NCBI RefSeq assembly: GCF_001952855.1
Contig: NZ_LPNO01000011.1
Span: 62,886 to 126,885, forward strand
Reading direction: 5' to 3'
DNA length: 64,000 bases
Origin: Pseudomonas sp. ATCC PTA-122608
GTDB taxonomy: Bacteria > Pseudomonadota > Gammaproteobacteria > Pseudomonadales > Pseudomonadaceae
The position numbers and the translations under genes are program-made. The notes under the pieces are model-generated. The model was not told the DNA's origin and made no database searches. It saw only the letters and a program-made list of their open reading frames with translations. Position 1 is the first letter of the stretch; every line of letters begins with the position of its first letter. Positions 17,350 through 26,403 of the stretch are shown here, piece by piece.

Positions 17350-18660
17350 ATGCTCAGATGGTGCTCGCGTTCGATTTTCCTGCAAGTCGTGATTGGCCTG
17401 ATCATCGGCATAATCTGCGGCCTCGCCCTTCCCGAATTTTCCTCGCAACTCAAACCCCTGGGTGACGGCTTTATCAAGCTGATCAAAATGCTGATTGGCC
17501 TGATCGTATTCTGCGTGGTGGTCAGCGGTATTTCCGGCGCCGGCGACTTGAAGAAAGTCGGACGCATCGGCCTCAAGTCGGTGATCTACTTCGAAGCATT
17601 GACCACCGTGGCCCTGGTGATCGGCCTGATCATGGCGTTCAGCACCGGGATCGGCACTGGCGCCAATATCCACCTGGAACAACTGTCGTCCGCCGGCCTG
17701 AATGAACTGGCCGACAAAGGCCAGCACATCAAGGGCACCAGCCAATTCCTGATGGACCTGATCCCCAACTCGGTGATCGGCGCCTTCGCTGACAACAACG
17801 TGCTGCAAGTGCTGTTGTTCTCGGTGCTGTTCGGCAGCGCGCTGAACCTGGTGGGCGAAGCTGCCTCCGGCATCTCGCGGTTGATCAACGAACTGAGCCA
17901 CGTGATCTTCCGCATCATGGGCATGATCGTGCGCCTGGCGCCCATCGGCGTGTTCGGCGCCATCGCCTTCACCACCAGTACTTATGGCCTGGATTCCCTG
18001 CAACACCTGGGCAGCCTGGTGGGCCTGTTCTACCTCACCTGCTTCCTGTTCGTCGCGGTGATTCTCGGCCTGGTGATGCGCCTGTCGGGCCTGCGGATGC
18101 TGCCGCTGCTCAAGTACCTGCGGGAAGAGCTGTTGATAGTGATGGGCACCGCCTCCTCCGACGCAGTGCTGCCCCAAATCATGCGTAAACTGGAGCACCT
18201 CGGGATTGGCAGCTCCACCGTGGGCCTGGTGATTCCGACCGGGTACTCGTTCAACCTCGACGGTTTTTCGATCTACCTGACCCTCGCCATCGTGTTTATC
18301 GCCAACGCCACCGGCACACCGCTGTCGATGACCGACCTGCTGACCATCCTGCTGGTGTCGCTGATCACCTCCAAGGGCGCCCACGGGATACCGGGCTCGG
18401 CACTGGTGATTCTGGCGGCCACACTCACGGCCATTCCAGCGATTCCGGTGGTGGGCCTGGTGCTGGTGTTGGCGGTGGACTGGTTCATGGGCATTGGCCG
18501 GGCGCTGACCAACCTGATCGGCAACTGCGTCGCCACCGTGGCCATCGCCCGATGGGAAAAAGACATCGATATCCAGCGCGCCAACAAGGTGCTGGACGGG
18601 CAACAAGGGTATGCATTCCAGGCCAAGAAGCCGGTCTTGCCTGCCCACCAAGAGTTCTGA
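17350..18660 (+). CDS. Dicarboxylate/amino acid:cation symporter (DAACS, DctA-like)
   Basis: A 436-residue inner-membrane transporter of the sodium/dicarboxylate symporter family. Visible landmarks are the MLIGLIVFCVVVSGISG helix 2, the serine-rich reentrant loop GTASSDAVLPQIMRKLE, the helix-7 motif IPTGYSFNLDGFSIYLTLAIVFIANATG, and HGIPGSALVILAATL (second reentrant loop). It takes up C4-dicarboxylates or acidic amino acids. The context (FCD regulators downstream and operators upstream) suggests substrate-inducible control. DctA itself is usually closely similar, but which paralog this is cannot be told. Confidence 0.9.
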   Translation: MLRWCSRSIFLQVVIGLIIGIICGLALPEFSSQLKPLGDGFIKLIKMLIGLIVFCVVVSGISGAGDLKKVGRIGLKSVIYFEALTTVALVIGLIMAFSTGIGTGANIHLEQLSSAGLNELADKGQHIKGTSQFLMDLIPNSVIGAFADNNVLQVLLFSVLFGSALNLVGEAASGISRLINELSHVIFRIMGMIVRLAPIGVFGAIAFTTSTYGLDSLQHLGSLVGLFYLTCFLFVAVILGLVMRLSGLRMLPLLKYLREELLIVMGTASSDAVLPQIMRKLEHLGIGSSTVGLVIPTGYSFNLDGFSIYLTLAIVFIANATGTPLSMTDLLTILLVSLITSKGAHGIPGSALVILAATLTAIPAIPVVGLVLVLAVDWFMGIGRALTNLIGNCVATVAIARWEKDIDIQRANKVLDGQQGYAFQAKKPVLPAHQEF

Positions 18661-18678
18661 TGAGACTGACTCATCCCC

Positions 18679-18771
18679 TGTGGCGAGGGAGCTTGCTCCC
18701 GCTGGACTGCGCAGCAGGCCCATTTTTTGGGGCCGCTTCGCGCCCCAGCGGGAGCAAGCTCTCTCGCCACA
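18679..18771. repeat. REP doublet (class A), inverted pair
   Basis: Two head-to-head copies of a short REP-like unit. The left begins TGTGGCGAGGGAGCTTGCTC; the right is its near-complement, ending CTCTCTCGCCACA. They are separated by ~40 bp with internal GC-rich pairing. The same unit recurs at 20230-20321 and 26111-26243, always between genes. This one lies between the symporter and its FCD regulator. Confidence 0.85.
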
Positions 18772-18805
18772 CAAAGCAGACAGTCCAATTTAAAGGGAGC
18801 CACAC

Positions 18806-19510
18806 GTGATCACCTCGTCAACCGTAGTCAATTCAGTGGTAGAAAAACTGCGCGCCGCCCTGGCGAGGGGTCAGTGGCGGCGCGGCGAGATGCTGCCCGG
18901 CCAGCGTGAACTGGCCGAGCAAATGGGCATCAGCCGCCCAAGCCTGCGCGAAGCGGTGATCGTGCTCGAAACCCTCGGCCTGGTGCGTTCCATGCCCGGC
19001 AAGGGCGTGGTGGTGCTGGAAACCACCCTCAGCGAATCCCAGGCCCAGGACAGCGGCGTGGCCGACGCCAGCCTCGAAGACATCCTGCAACTGCGCTACA
19101 CCCTCGAGCCGTTTATCGTAGGTTTAGTGGCGCAATCCATCAGCAGCAAGGAAGTCGGGCAACTGCGCCTGACCCTGATGGACATGCGCGAAGCCCTCGA
19201 CGCCGGCGACAGCGAAGCCGGGATGAACGCCTACATCGCGTTCCACGAAGAACTGTTCGCCCTGACCTCCAACCCGATCTTCCAGAACGTGGTGCAACAG
19301 ACCAGCAATGCCCTCAAGCAAAGCGCCCAGGTGCTGCGCAACTCCCCCGAACACCTCGCGGAACGCTTGCAGGAAAACGACGCCGTGGTGCGGGCGATCC
19401 GCAACAAAAACAGCGCCCTGGCCAGCGCCGAAATGCGCCGGCATATCCTGCAGGAAGGCTTGCGCATGGGCATTCGCTTGAACATCCCGGATGACCATCT
19501 GGGTAGCTGA
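18806..19510 (+). CDS. FadR/GntR-family regulator with FCD domain
   Basis: A 234-residue repressor. An N-terminal GntR winged helix (residues ~8-75: VVEKLRAALARGQWRRGEMLPGQRELAEQM split in two helices, then GISRPSLREAVIVLETLGLV) is followed by an all-helical FCD ligand domain (LEDILQLRYTLEPFI ... FHEELFALTSN). The GTG start at 18806 has a strong AAAGGGAGC ribosome-binding site. It follows the symporter gene and is the best candidate for binding the GGTCAGACC sites upstream of that gene. The ligand is probably the transported acid (inference). Confidence 0.88.
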   Translation: MITSSTVVNSVVEKLRAALARGQWRRGEMLPGQRELAEQMGISRPSLREAVIVLETLGLVRSMPGKGVVVLETTLSESQAQDSGVADASLEDILQLRYTLEPFIVGLVAQSISSKEVGQLRLTLMDMREALDAGDSEAGMNAYIAFHEELFALTSNPIFQNVVQQTSNALKQSAQVLRNSPEHLAERLQENDAVVRAIRNKNSALASAEMRRHILQEGLRMGIRLNIPDDHLGS

Positions 19511-19527
19511 CTTCCAGGAGACCGCGC

Positions 19528-20214
19528 ATGACCGCTCACGCCCTGCACACCCCTTTCCCCTTTACGCCGTTGCGCCTGGTGGGCAAGCCGAAACTCTCGG
19601 TGGACGACATCTACCCGGCACTGTTTGACGCCATTCTCGAGCAACGCATCGCCCCCGCCAGCCGTTTTACCGAGGAGAGCCTCGGGCAGAGTTTTGGCGT
19701 CAGCCGCAGCGTGATTCGCCGAGTGCTGGCGCGGCTGTCGCACCAGCAAGTGATCATCCTGCGGCCCAACCACCGGGCCCAGGTGGCGGCACCCGATGCC
19801 CAACAAACCCGGCAGATTCTCGAGGCCCGGCGCCTGACGGAAATCACCGTGGTGCAGTTGGCGTGTGCCAATGCGGAGCCAGCGCAGGTACGACAGTTGC
19901 GTGAGTTGATTGCGCGGGAGCGGGAATGCATCGAGCGCGACCAACGCGGGCCAGCGATTCGGCTTTCCGGGGAGTTTCACCTGCAACTGGCGGCGATAGC
20001 GGGTAACGCGCCGTTGGCGCAGTTTCTCAACAGCCTGGTGCCGTTGACCTCGTTGGCGATTGCGCAATTTGAGGCCAAGGCCTGCACGTATTGCGCGTGG
20101 CAGGAGCACAGGGCGATTGTGGATGCGGTGGAGCAAGGCGATGCCGGTACAGCCGTCACCTTGATGACCCACCATCTGGATCATCTGGAAGCCAAGCTGC
20201 TACGTAGCAATTGA
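19528..20214 (+). CDS. Second GntR-family regulator with FCD domain
   Basis: A 228-residue GntR/FCD protein lying 17 bp after the first one. The winged helix includes FTEESLGQSFGVSRSVIRRVLARLSHQQVI. The FCD domain shows the histidine metal ligands expected of the VanR/FadR group (GEFHLQLA, WQEHRAIVDAV, LMTHHLDHLE). ATG 19528 follows CAGGAGA. Two adjacent FCD regulators of clearly different sequence suggest separate ligands or targets. The region further upstream in the chromosome that it may control is not visible. Confidence 0.87.
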   Translation: MTAHALHTPFPFTPLRLVGKPKLSVDDIYPALFDAILEQRIAPASRFTEESLGQSFGVSRSVIRRVLARLSHQQVIILRPNHRAQVAAPDAQQTRQILEARRLTEITVVQLACANAEPAQVRQLRELIARERECIERDQRGPAIRLSGEFHLQLAAIAGNAPLAQFLNSLVPLTSLAIAQFEAKACTYCAWQEHRAIVDAVEQGDAGTAVTLMTHHLDHLEAKLLRSN

Positions 20215-20229
20215 TCATACTGCTTTACC

Positions 20230-20321
20230 TGTGGCGAGGGAGCTTGCTCCCGCTGGGGCGCGCAGCGTCCCCAAAAACGGGACTGCTGCGCAGCCCAACG
20301 GGAGCAAGCTCCCTCGCCACA
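20230..20321. repeat. REP doublet (class A), inverted pair
   Basis: The same unit as at 18679: left arm TGTGGCGAGGGAGCTTGCTC, right arm GGGAGCAAGCTCCCTCGCCACA, with a short GC-rich centre. It lies between the second FCD regulator and the terminator of gdhB. Confidence 0.85.
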
Positions 20322-20350
20322 AGTTGAGAAAACACCCGATAATCAAACAC

Positions 20351-20390
20351 AAAAAAGCCCGGCATCTTTCGATACCGGGCTTTTTGTTTT
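20351..20390. terminator. Bidirectional rho-independent terminator (gdhB end)
   Basis: AAAAAAGCCCGG-N4-...-CCGGGCTTTTTG hairpin with A- and T-tracts on opposite sides. It serves the minus-strand gdhB, which stops at 20409, and probably stops transcription from the plus-strand regulator genes. Confidence 0.88.
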
Positions 20391-20408
20391 AACGCTCAGT
20401 CAGACCCG

Positions 20409-23400
20409 TTACAGCACCGACTGACCGCTCATCGCCAGGTCCAGCAACTCACGGTTGGCCACCGCGTACATGGCGTAGTCCGTACCGACCGCAGCACGAA
20501 TCTCCACCATCATCGCGCGCCAGCGCTCCACCATGCTCGCGTTCTGCTCAAGCCACAGGGCCACGCGGGCTTCCATGTCTTCCGGCGCTTCGGCCATTTG
20601 CAGAACCTTGATGGTGATCGCCCGTTGCTGCCAGTCCACGTCGTCGCGGAAGGCTTCGCGGGCCTGGGCCTGCCAGTTGTTGCCCACCGGCAGATCGCTG
20701 ATCTGCTGCAGGTACCACGGCAAGTCCAGTGCGCTACCCACGGCGAAGTACGCCTTGGCCACGTCCGCTGCGCTCTGACCGGTCACGTCAGCGGCTTCGA
20801 TGATCGGCAGCAAGGTGTACAGGTGGGTAGTGCCTGCAACCATGCGCGCCAACAGTTCAGGCACACCGGCTTCGACATAGGCTTGGTAACGGTTCTGCCA
20901 GCCTTCGCGGGTCGGACCTTCCAGCAGTTCGTCGAGTTTGAGGCCCAACGCCGCCAGGTGCGGACCGAAGTGCGCGACGTCACGGGCAGCATCCTGCTCG
21001 TTGCGACGGCTGCGCAGGAACCAGCGTGTGGCACGGCGGCCCAGGCGCATCAGTTCGTCCATCAGCGCCAGTTGCACTTCAGCCGAAACCTGGTGGTCCA
21101 GGGCTTCGATCTGACGGAACCAGTGCGGGAGGTGGAAGATGTCACGCACGATCACGTAAGCACCGGCCACGTTCGCCGGGCTCATGCCGGTGGACTCTTT
21201 CAACCGCTGAACAAAGGTGATGCCCATGTGGTTGACCAGGTCGTTGGCGATCTGGGTGCTGACGATCTCGCGCTTCAGACGATGGCGACGCATGGCTTCG
21301 GAGAACTTCGCCACCAGACTCGGCGGGAACGCGGTCTCCATGTCGCGGGTCAGGTAGTCGTCATCCGGCACCAGGGACTTGAGCAACGCTTCCTTGAGGT
21401 CGATCTTGCTGTAGGAGATCAGTACCGACAGCTCCGGACGGGTCAGACCCTTACCGGTGGCCGCACGCTCGGTGAGCTGGTCTTCGGAAGGCAGGTACTC
21501 GATGGCGCGGTCCAGCTTGCCACGGCTTTCCAGGTCGCTCATCAGGCGCTTGTACTCGGCAGCTCGCTCGAAGGCTTTGCGGGCGGCCAGGGACAGGGCC
21601 TGGGTCTGCTTATAGTTGTTGCCCAACACCAGGCTGCCGACTTCGTCGGTCATGCTCGCCAGCAACTGGTTGCGCTGCTTGTCGGTCATGTCACCAGCCT
21701 GCACCACTTCGTTGAGCAGGATCTTGATGTTCACTTCGTGGTCGGAGCAATCCACACCACCGGCGTTGTCGATGAAGTCGGTGTTGGAGCCGCCGCCATT
21801 GAGGCCGAATTCCACACGACCCAATTGGGTCATGCCGAGGTTACCGCCCTCGCCCACCACCTTGCAGCGCAACTCGTTGCCGTTGACGCGCAGGGCGTCG
21901 TTGGCCTTGTCGCCCACATCGGCATGGCTTTCGGTGCTGGCCTTGACGTAAGTACCGATACCGCCGTTCCACAACAGGTCCACCGGCGCCTTGAGCAAGG
22001 CGTTCAGCAGTTCGGTCGGGGTCAGCTTGTCAGCCTGGATGTCGAAGCGTTCTTTCATCTGCGCCGAGATGGCAATGCTCTTCGCGCTGCGCGAGAAGAT
22101 ACCGCCACCTTCCGACATGATGCTGGTGTCGTAGTCGGTCCAGGACGAGCGCGGCAAGTCGAACAGGCGCTGACGTTCAGCGAAGCTGTTGGCCGGGGTC
22201 GGGTTTGGATCGATGAAGATGTGCAGGTGGTTGAAAGCCGCGACCAGTTGCAGCTTGTCGGACATCAACAGGCCGTTGCCGAACACGTCGCCGGCCATGT
22301 CGCCCACGCCCACCACGGTGATGCTGTCTTGCTGGACGTTGATGCCGCGCTCACGGAAGTGACGCTGCACACCCACCCACGCACCCTTGGCGGTGATGCC
22401 CATTTTCTTGTGGTCGTAACCGGCAGAACCGCCGGAAGCGAACGCGTCACCCAGCCAGAAGCCATAGTCGATGGCGATGCCGTTGGCGATGTCGGAGAAG
22501 GTCGCAGTGCCCTTGTCCGCTGCCACCACCAGGTACGGGTCATCGTTGTCGTGGCGCACCACGTTCAACGGAGGCACCAGGGCGCCGTCTTTCAGGTTGT
22601 CGGTAATGTCCAACAGGCCGGAAATGAAGATGCGGTAGCAGGCGATGCCCTCGGCCGCGATCTCGTCCCGACCGCCGCCCAGTGGCAGGCGACGCGGCAG
22701 GAAACCGCCCTTGGCGCCAACCGGCACGATCACCGAGTTCTTCACTTGCTGGGCTTTTACCAGGCCCAGCACTTCGGTGCGGAAGTCTTCTTCACGGTCA
22801 GACCAGCGCAGGCCGCCGCGTGCAACGTTACCAAAGCGCAGGTGCACGCCTTCAACCCGTGGCGAGTAGACGAAGATTTCAAACTTCGGCACCGGCTTGG
22901 GCAATTCTGGAATGGCGTGCGGGTTGAACTTGAAGCTGAAGTACGACTTGTTCTGACCGTTGGCATCCGCCTGGTAGAAGTTGGTCCGCAAGGTAGCCTT
23001 GATCAGGTCCAGGTAGCGACGCAGGATGCGGTCTTCGTTGAGCACCTGAACGTCGTCCAGGGCCGTGAGGATCGCTTGCTCCAGACGTTGCTGCTTGTCT
23101 TCCAGGTCTTCGGCGGTGAGCTTGCGCGCCAGGTAGAAGCGGGTCTTGAACAACCGGGTCAACTCGCGGGCGATGTCGGTGTGGTTGTTCAGGGTGCTGG
23201 CGATGTAACCCAGGTCGAAGCCCAGGCGAATCTGCTTCAGGTAACGCGCATAGGCACGCAGCAACGCTACATCGCGCCATGGCAGGCCGGCGGTCAGTAC
23301 CAGGCGGTTGAACGCATCGTTCTCGGCATCGCCGTTGACGATGTGCACGAACGCGTCCTGCAGGGTGTCGTTGAGCTGCTGGATGTCGAGGTTCAGGCCT

Positions 23401-25268
23401 TCAGCGGCGGTGAACGCGAAATCGTGAATCCAGAACTCGCGGCCATTGGCATGACGCAAGCGGTACGGGAATTCACCCAGTACACGCAGGCCGAGGTTTT
23501 CCAGGATCGGCAGCACGTCGGACAGTGCCAGCGGGGTGTCGGCGTGATACAGCTTGCAGTGCAGCTCGCGCTGACCGGAAACCTGGCCCAATGGCTGGTA
23601 GAAACTCATCACCAGCGGGTTGGCTTCGGTGAGGCTGAGCAAGTGCTGCATGTCGACCACGGCCGAATGCGCCGCAAAACGCTCACGATACCCGGCAGGG
23701 AAGCCTTTCGGGAAGTCCGCCAGCACGTTGGTGCCGTGGGCTTCGCCGAAGCTTTCCACCACCAGGCTGGAGTAGTCGTCCTGCCAGCTGCGGCAGGCCT
23801 GCACCACTTCTTTTTCCAGTTGCAGCGGGTCGATGTCCAGGCGGTTCTTCGGGTCTACCCGCAGGATCAGCTGGACGCGAGCCAGTACCGACTCGGAGAA
23901 GAAAGTCCAGAACTCGCAGTCCGAGGCTTTCAGGCGATCCATCAGGACTTGCTGGATCTTCTGGCGCACTTCGGTGGAATAGATGTCGCGCGGCACATAG
24001 GCCAGGCAGTAGCAGAAGCGACCGTACGGGTCTTTGCGCAGGAACACGCGGATCTTGTTGCGTTCCTGGATCTGCACGATCGACATCACGGTGCTGAACA
24101 GCTCGTCCACCGGGGTCTGGAACAGGTCATCACGGGGCAGCACTTCGACCACCTGGGCCAGTTCCTTGCCCAAGTGCGCCTTGGCCTGGAAGCCCGAACG
24201 ACGTTCGATTTCCGCAACCTTGCGACGGATGTAAGGAATCACTCGCACGCTTTCGCCGTACACCGAGGAGGTGTAGAGGCCCATGAAGCGGCATTCCTTG
24301 ACGACCTTGCCGGTGGCATCGATCTGGCGGATCGACACGTAGTCCGGGTAGGCCGGGCGGTGTACGCGGCTTGGGTGAGCAGCCTTGGCGAACGACAGCA
24401 CAGCCGGCTCACGCAGGTAGTTCACTGCGTAGTCCTCGATGCGCAGGTCATCGGCCGTCAGGCCCGGGCGCAGCAGCTTGGTCAGACCGAGGAACGAGTG
24501 AGTGTCATATTCGATATGACCGCCATCCGCCTCGTCACGTACCACAAACTCTTCATAGCCGAGAAAGGTGAAGTGGTTGCCCACCAGCCATTCCAGGAAG
24601 CTCTTGATCTCGGCTTTTTCTTCGCCGTCGATCACGTACGAGCTGGCATCGATACCGGCCAGCAGTTCCTGGACCTTGGCCTTCATCGGTTCGAAATCGG
24701 CGACAGCAACGCGCACTTCGCCCAGCACCTGCTCAAGTTCCTTGCTCAGGACACTCAGCTCGGCGGCGTTGGCGCAACGGTCGATTTCCAGGTACATCAG
24801 CGATTCTTGCTGAACGTCTTCGCCCTGGGTGCCTTTCGGCAGGATTTCCAGCAACTCGCCCTTCTTGCCACGACGCACGCTGAGCACGGTGGTTTGCAGG
24901 GTATGGATGCTGTAGCCACGGCGGTTCAGCTCGGTGCGTACCGAGTCCACCAGGAATGGCAAGTCGTGGTGCAGCACTTCGACCGCGGTGTGGGTCGATT
25001 GCCAGCCATGACGTTCGTAATCGGGGTTGTAGACCCGCACTTGCGGTTGGTTGTGATCAAAGCGCTCAAGCAGGCGCCAGGCAGACAGGGTGCAACCGGC
25101 CAGGTCGGACAAGCGACGCTGGGTCAGTTCATCCAGGGAAATAATGCCGAAAAATTGTTCAGCGAACAGCGCCACTTGTGGCAGTGCCTGTTCACTGATG
25201 TGCTGCGCCAGTGCCGCTTGCAGTTGGTGCTGGAAGTCGGCTTTGCTGGCTGCGGTGAAGAACGCCAT
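20409..25268 (-). CDS. gdhB: NAD-specific glutamate dehydrogenase, large (180 kDa) class
   Basis: A 1619-residue catabolic enzyme that oxidatively deaminates glutamate to 2-oxoglutarate. The N-terminal ~650 residues are the regulatory ACT-like/helical region. The central catalytic domain shows RGGLRWSDREEDFRTEVLGLVKAQQVKNSVIVPVGAKGGF in pieces around residues 800-860 (catalytic Lys in GAKGGF) and DNAGGVDCSDHEVNIKILLNE as family hallmarks. The length agrees with the ~1600-residue class found in pseudomonads. ATG 25268 has GGAG upstream. It is monocistronic and ends at a strong terminator. The long antisense open frame across it is a codon-bias shadow. Confidence 0.95.
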   Translation of the reverse strand: MAFFTAASKADFQHQLQAALAQHISEQALPQVALFAEQFFGIISLDELTQRRLSDLAGCTLSAWRLLERFDHNQPQVRVYNPDYERHGWQSTHTAVEVLHHDLPFLVDSVRTELNRRGYSIHTLQTTVLSVRRGKKGELLEILPKGTQGEDVQQESLMYLEIDRCANAAELSVLSKELEQVLGEVRVAVADFEPMKAKVQELLAGIDASSYVIDGEEKAEIKSFLEWLVGNHFTFLGYEEFVVRDEADGGHIEYDTHSFLGLTKLLRPGLTADDLRIEDYAVNYLREPAVLSFAKAAHPSRVHRPAYPDYVSIRQIDATGKVVKECRFMGLYTSSVYGESVRVIPYIRRKVAEIERRSGFQAKAHLGKELAQVVEVLPRDDLFQTPVDELFSTVMSIVQIQERNKIRVFLRKDPYGRFCYCLAYVPRDIYSTEVRQKIQQVLMDRLKASDCEFWTFFSESVLARVQLILRVDPKNRLDIDPLQLEKEVVQACRSWQDDYSSLVVESFGEAHGTNVLADFPKGFPAGYRERFAAHSAVVDMQHLLSLTEANPLVMSFYQPLGQVSGQRELHCKLYHADTPLALSDVLPILENLGLRVLGEFPYRLRHANGREFWIHDFAFTAAEGLNLDIQQLNDTLQDAFVHIVNGDAENDAFNRLVLTAGLPWRDVALLRAYARYLKQIRLGFDLGYIASTLNNHTDIARELTRLFKTRFYLARKLTAEDLEDKQQRLEQAILTALDDVQVLNEDRILRRYLDLIKATLRTNFYQADANGQNKSYFSFKFNPHAIPELPKPVPKFEIFVYSPRVEGVHLRFGNVARGGLRWSDREEDFRTEVLGLVKAQQVKNSVIVPVGAKGGFLPRRLPLGGGRDEIAAEGIACYRIFISGLLDITDNLKDGALVPPLNVVRHDNDDPYLVVAADKGTATFSDIANGIAIDYGFWLGDAFASGGSAGYDHKKMGITAKGAWVGVQRHFRERGINVQQDSITVVGVGDMAGDVFGNGLLMSDKLQLVAAFNHLHIFIDPNPTPANSFAERQRLFDLPRSSWTDYDTSIMSEGGGIFSRSAKSIAISAQMKERFDIQADKLTPTELLNALLKAPVDLLWNGGIGTYVKASTESHADVGDKANDALRVNGNELRCKVVGEGGNLGMTQLGRVEFGLNGGGSNTDFIDNAGGVDCSDHEVNIKILLNEVVQAGDMTDKQRNQLLASMTDEVGSLVLGNNYKQTQALSLAARKAFERAAEYKRLMSDLESRGKLDRAIEYLPSEDQLTERAATGKGLTRPELSVLISYSKIDLKEALLKSLVPDDDYLTRDMETAFPPSLVAKFSEAMRRHRLKREIVSTQIANDLVNHMGITFVQRLKESTGMSPANVAGAYVIVRDIFHLPHWFRQIEALDHQVSAEVQLALMDELMRLGRRATRWFLRSRRNEQDAARDVAHFGPHLAALGLKLDELLEGPTREGWQNRYQAYVEAGVPELLARMVAGTTHLYTLLPIIEAADVTGQSAADVAKAYFAVGSALDLPWYLQQISDLPVGNNWQAQAREAFRDDVDWQQRAITIKVLQMAEAPEDMEARVALWLEQNASMVERWRAMMVEIRAAVGTDYAMYAVANRELLDLAMSGQSVL

Positions 25269-25736
25269 CTGTGGTACTCCGCTTGGGCTTGTTATTGATG
25301 GAAGCGTCGCGTGTTATCCCCTTGCGGGGAGACCGTCAGCTCTGTTCGCGGTCTACAGTAACGAATTCAGAGTGACAGGTGGGTGAAGCTGGACAAGACA
25401 ATGAGGTCACATTCAACTTCCATAAGATGCGCACCTTGCCAGGTGACGGTACGACGGGCAGGTCAGACTCCCGGCAGGGCACATCCGTTGCGCAGCTTAA
25501 CGAGTGTAGGAAGCAGGCTGCTTGCGACGCTGCGACATATTCGGTCATCGGCACGCTGCTGGCGGGTTGCGACTTGGGCAACCGGGTGTTTTCGGAGAAA
25601 TCCCGGGGCGCCGAGTATCGGAAATGACTGATTTAGCCCGCCAGGTCATGCCAAAAGGTCTGACACACGATGCAGCACAAAATTCGCCGTAATGGCACAA
25701 TTGCCCTGCTTCGCCCTCCCCCAGACAGGATTAACC
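25269..25736. other. Intergenic region between gdhB and a small hypothetical gene
   Basis: 468 bp between two divergent genes; both promoters should lie here. I see no convincing -35/-10 pair. Only a small CCCC-TTGC-GGGG hairpin at ~25318-25329 stands out. Short open frames around 25379-25627 lack ribosome-binding sites and recognisable sequence and are not called. Confidence 0.5.
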
Positions 25737-26093
25737 ATGCCATTGCAACTCACCACCGCCCACCTGATCGTCAACCCGTGCGATGACGAAGAAGACAACA
25801 TGGCCATGCTCTGCTGCCACGGCGACAAGGGCGAGATGTTCATGGTGACCCGTTATCCGGATGAGGACGAGGTGGAGATCACCTGGGATTACGAGCCGTC
25901 GACCCTTGACGGGCTGAAGATCACCCTGAGTGCCACGACGTTGCTGGTGGAAATTGGCGCAGCGGATGCCGATGCGTTGGGCGGCAGCGATCATCTGGAA
26001 ATCACCCACGGCACCGCCGCGTCGGACCTGGCCGAAGTGGAGGCAACCCTGCAGAACATTCTCAAGGGCACCGGGACCTATATCCGGGCCTAG
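25737..26093 (+). CDS. Hypothetical acidic cytoplasmic protein (118 aa)
   Basis: A 118-residue acidic protein with no signal peptide or membrane segment. Notable features are an early acidic/Cys stretch (NPCDDEEDNMAMLCCHGDKGEMFM), an EVEITWDYEP strand-like segment and a C-terminal helix. The start is ATG 25737 after CAGGA; the frame is open upstream to 25692 without a signal. I recognise no characterised family. Probably monocistronic, between gdhB and the REP element. Confidence 0.7.
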   Translation: MPLQLTTAHLIVNPCDDEEDNMAMLCCHGDKGEMFMVTRYPDEDEVEITWDYEPSTLDGLKITLSATTLLVEIGAADADALGGSDHLEITHGTAASDLAEVEATLQNILKGTGTYIRA

Positions 26094-26110
26094 CTGCCAA
26101 ACCCGCACAA

Positions 26111-26243
26111 TATGGCGAGGGAGCTTGCTCCCGCTGGGCTGCAAAGCGGCCCCAAACCAGCCTACTGCGTTCTGCCTGGAAAAAACTCGACAGCCTTATT
26201 GGGGCTGCTGCGCAGCCCAGCGGGAGCAAGCTCCCTCGCCACA
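26111..26243. repeat. REP doublet (class A), widely spaced
   Basis: The left arm TATGGCGAGGGAGCTTGCTC and right arm GGGAGCAAGCTCCCTCGCCACA are the class A unit again, here about 80 bp apart with extra internal GC-rich segments (GCAAAGCGGCCCC ... GGGGCTGCTGCGCAGCC). It fills most of the 310-bp gap before the MoxR operon; the remaining ~160 bp must hold that operon's promoter. Confidence 0.8.
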
Positions 26244-26403
26244 ACGGCAGGTGCCCGTCGGCAAAATCTTCGGAAATTTCCCACATTTCCCAAAAATACC
26301 CCCCACGCCGTTAGTCGCCAGCCCCTGCGATGCATTAAAGTAACGCCCCCAGGCCTGGCATTTTTCGCAATGCCCAGTCTCACCCCTCCAGGAACCGTCA
26401 TCG

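Noticed and set aside
17293..18774. A 493-codon minus-strand frame over the symporter
   Set aside because: Gln/His-rich translation with no motifs; the plus strand is a clear DAACS transporter.
20598..25298. A 1566-codon open frame on the plus strand opposite gdhB
   Set aside because: It mirrors gdhB exactly, has no ribosome-binding site or recognisable domain, and is the antisense shadow expected of a long high-GC gene.
25379..25631. Overlapping 82-codon frames in the gdhB upstream region
   Set aside because: Several frames are open at once, none has a start signal, and the sequences look random.
18679..26243. Repeated GTGGCGAGGGAGC units as a CRISPR array
   Set aside because: Units are inverted pairs scattered between genes, with no regular spacers and no cas genes.
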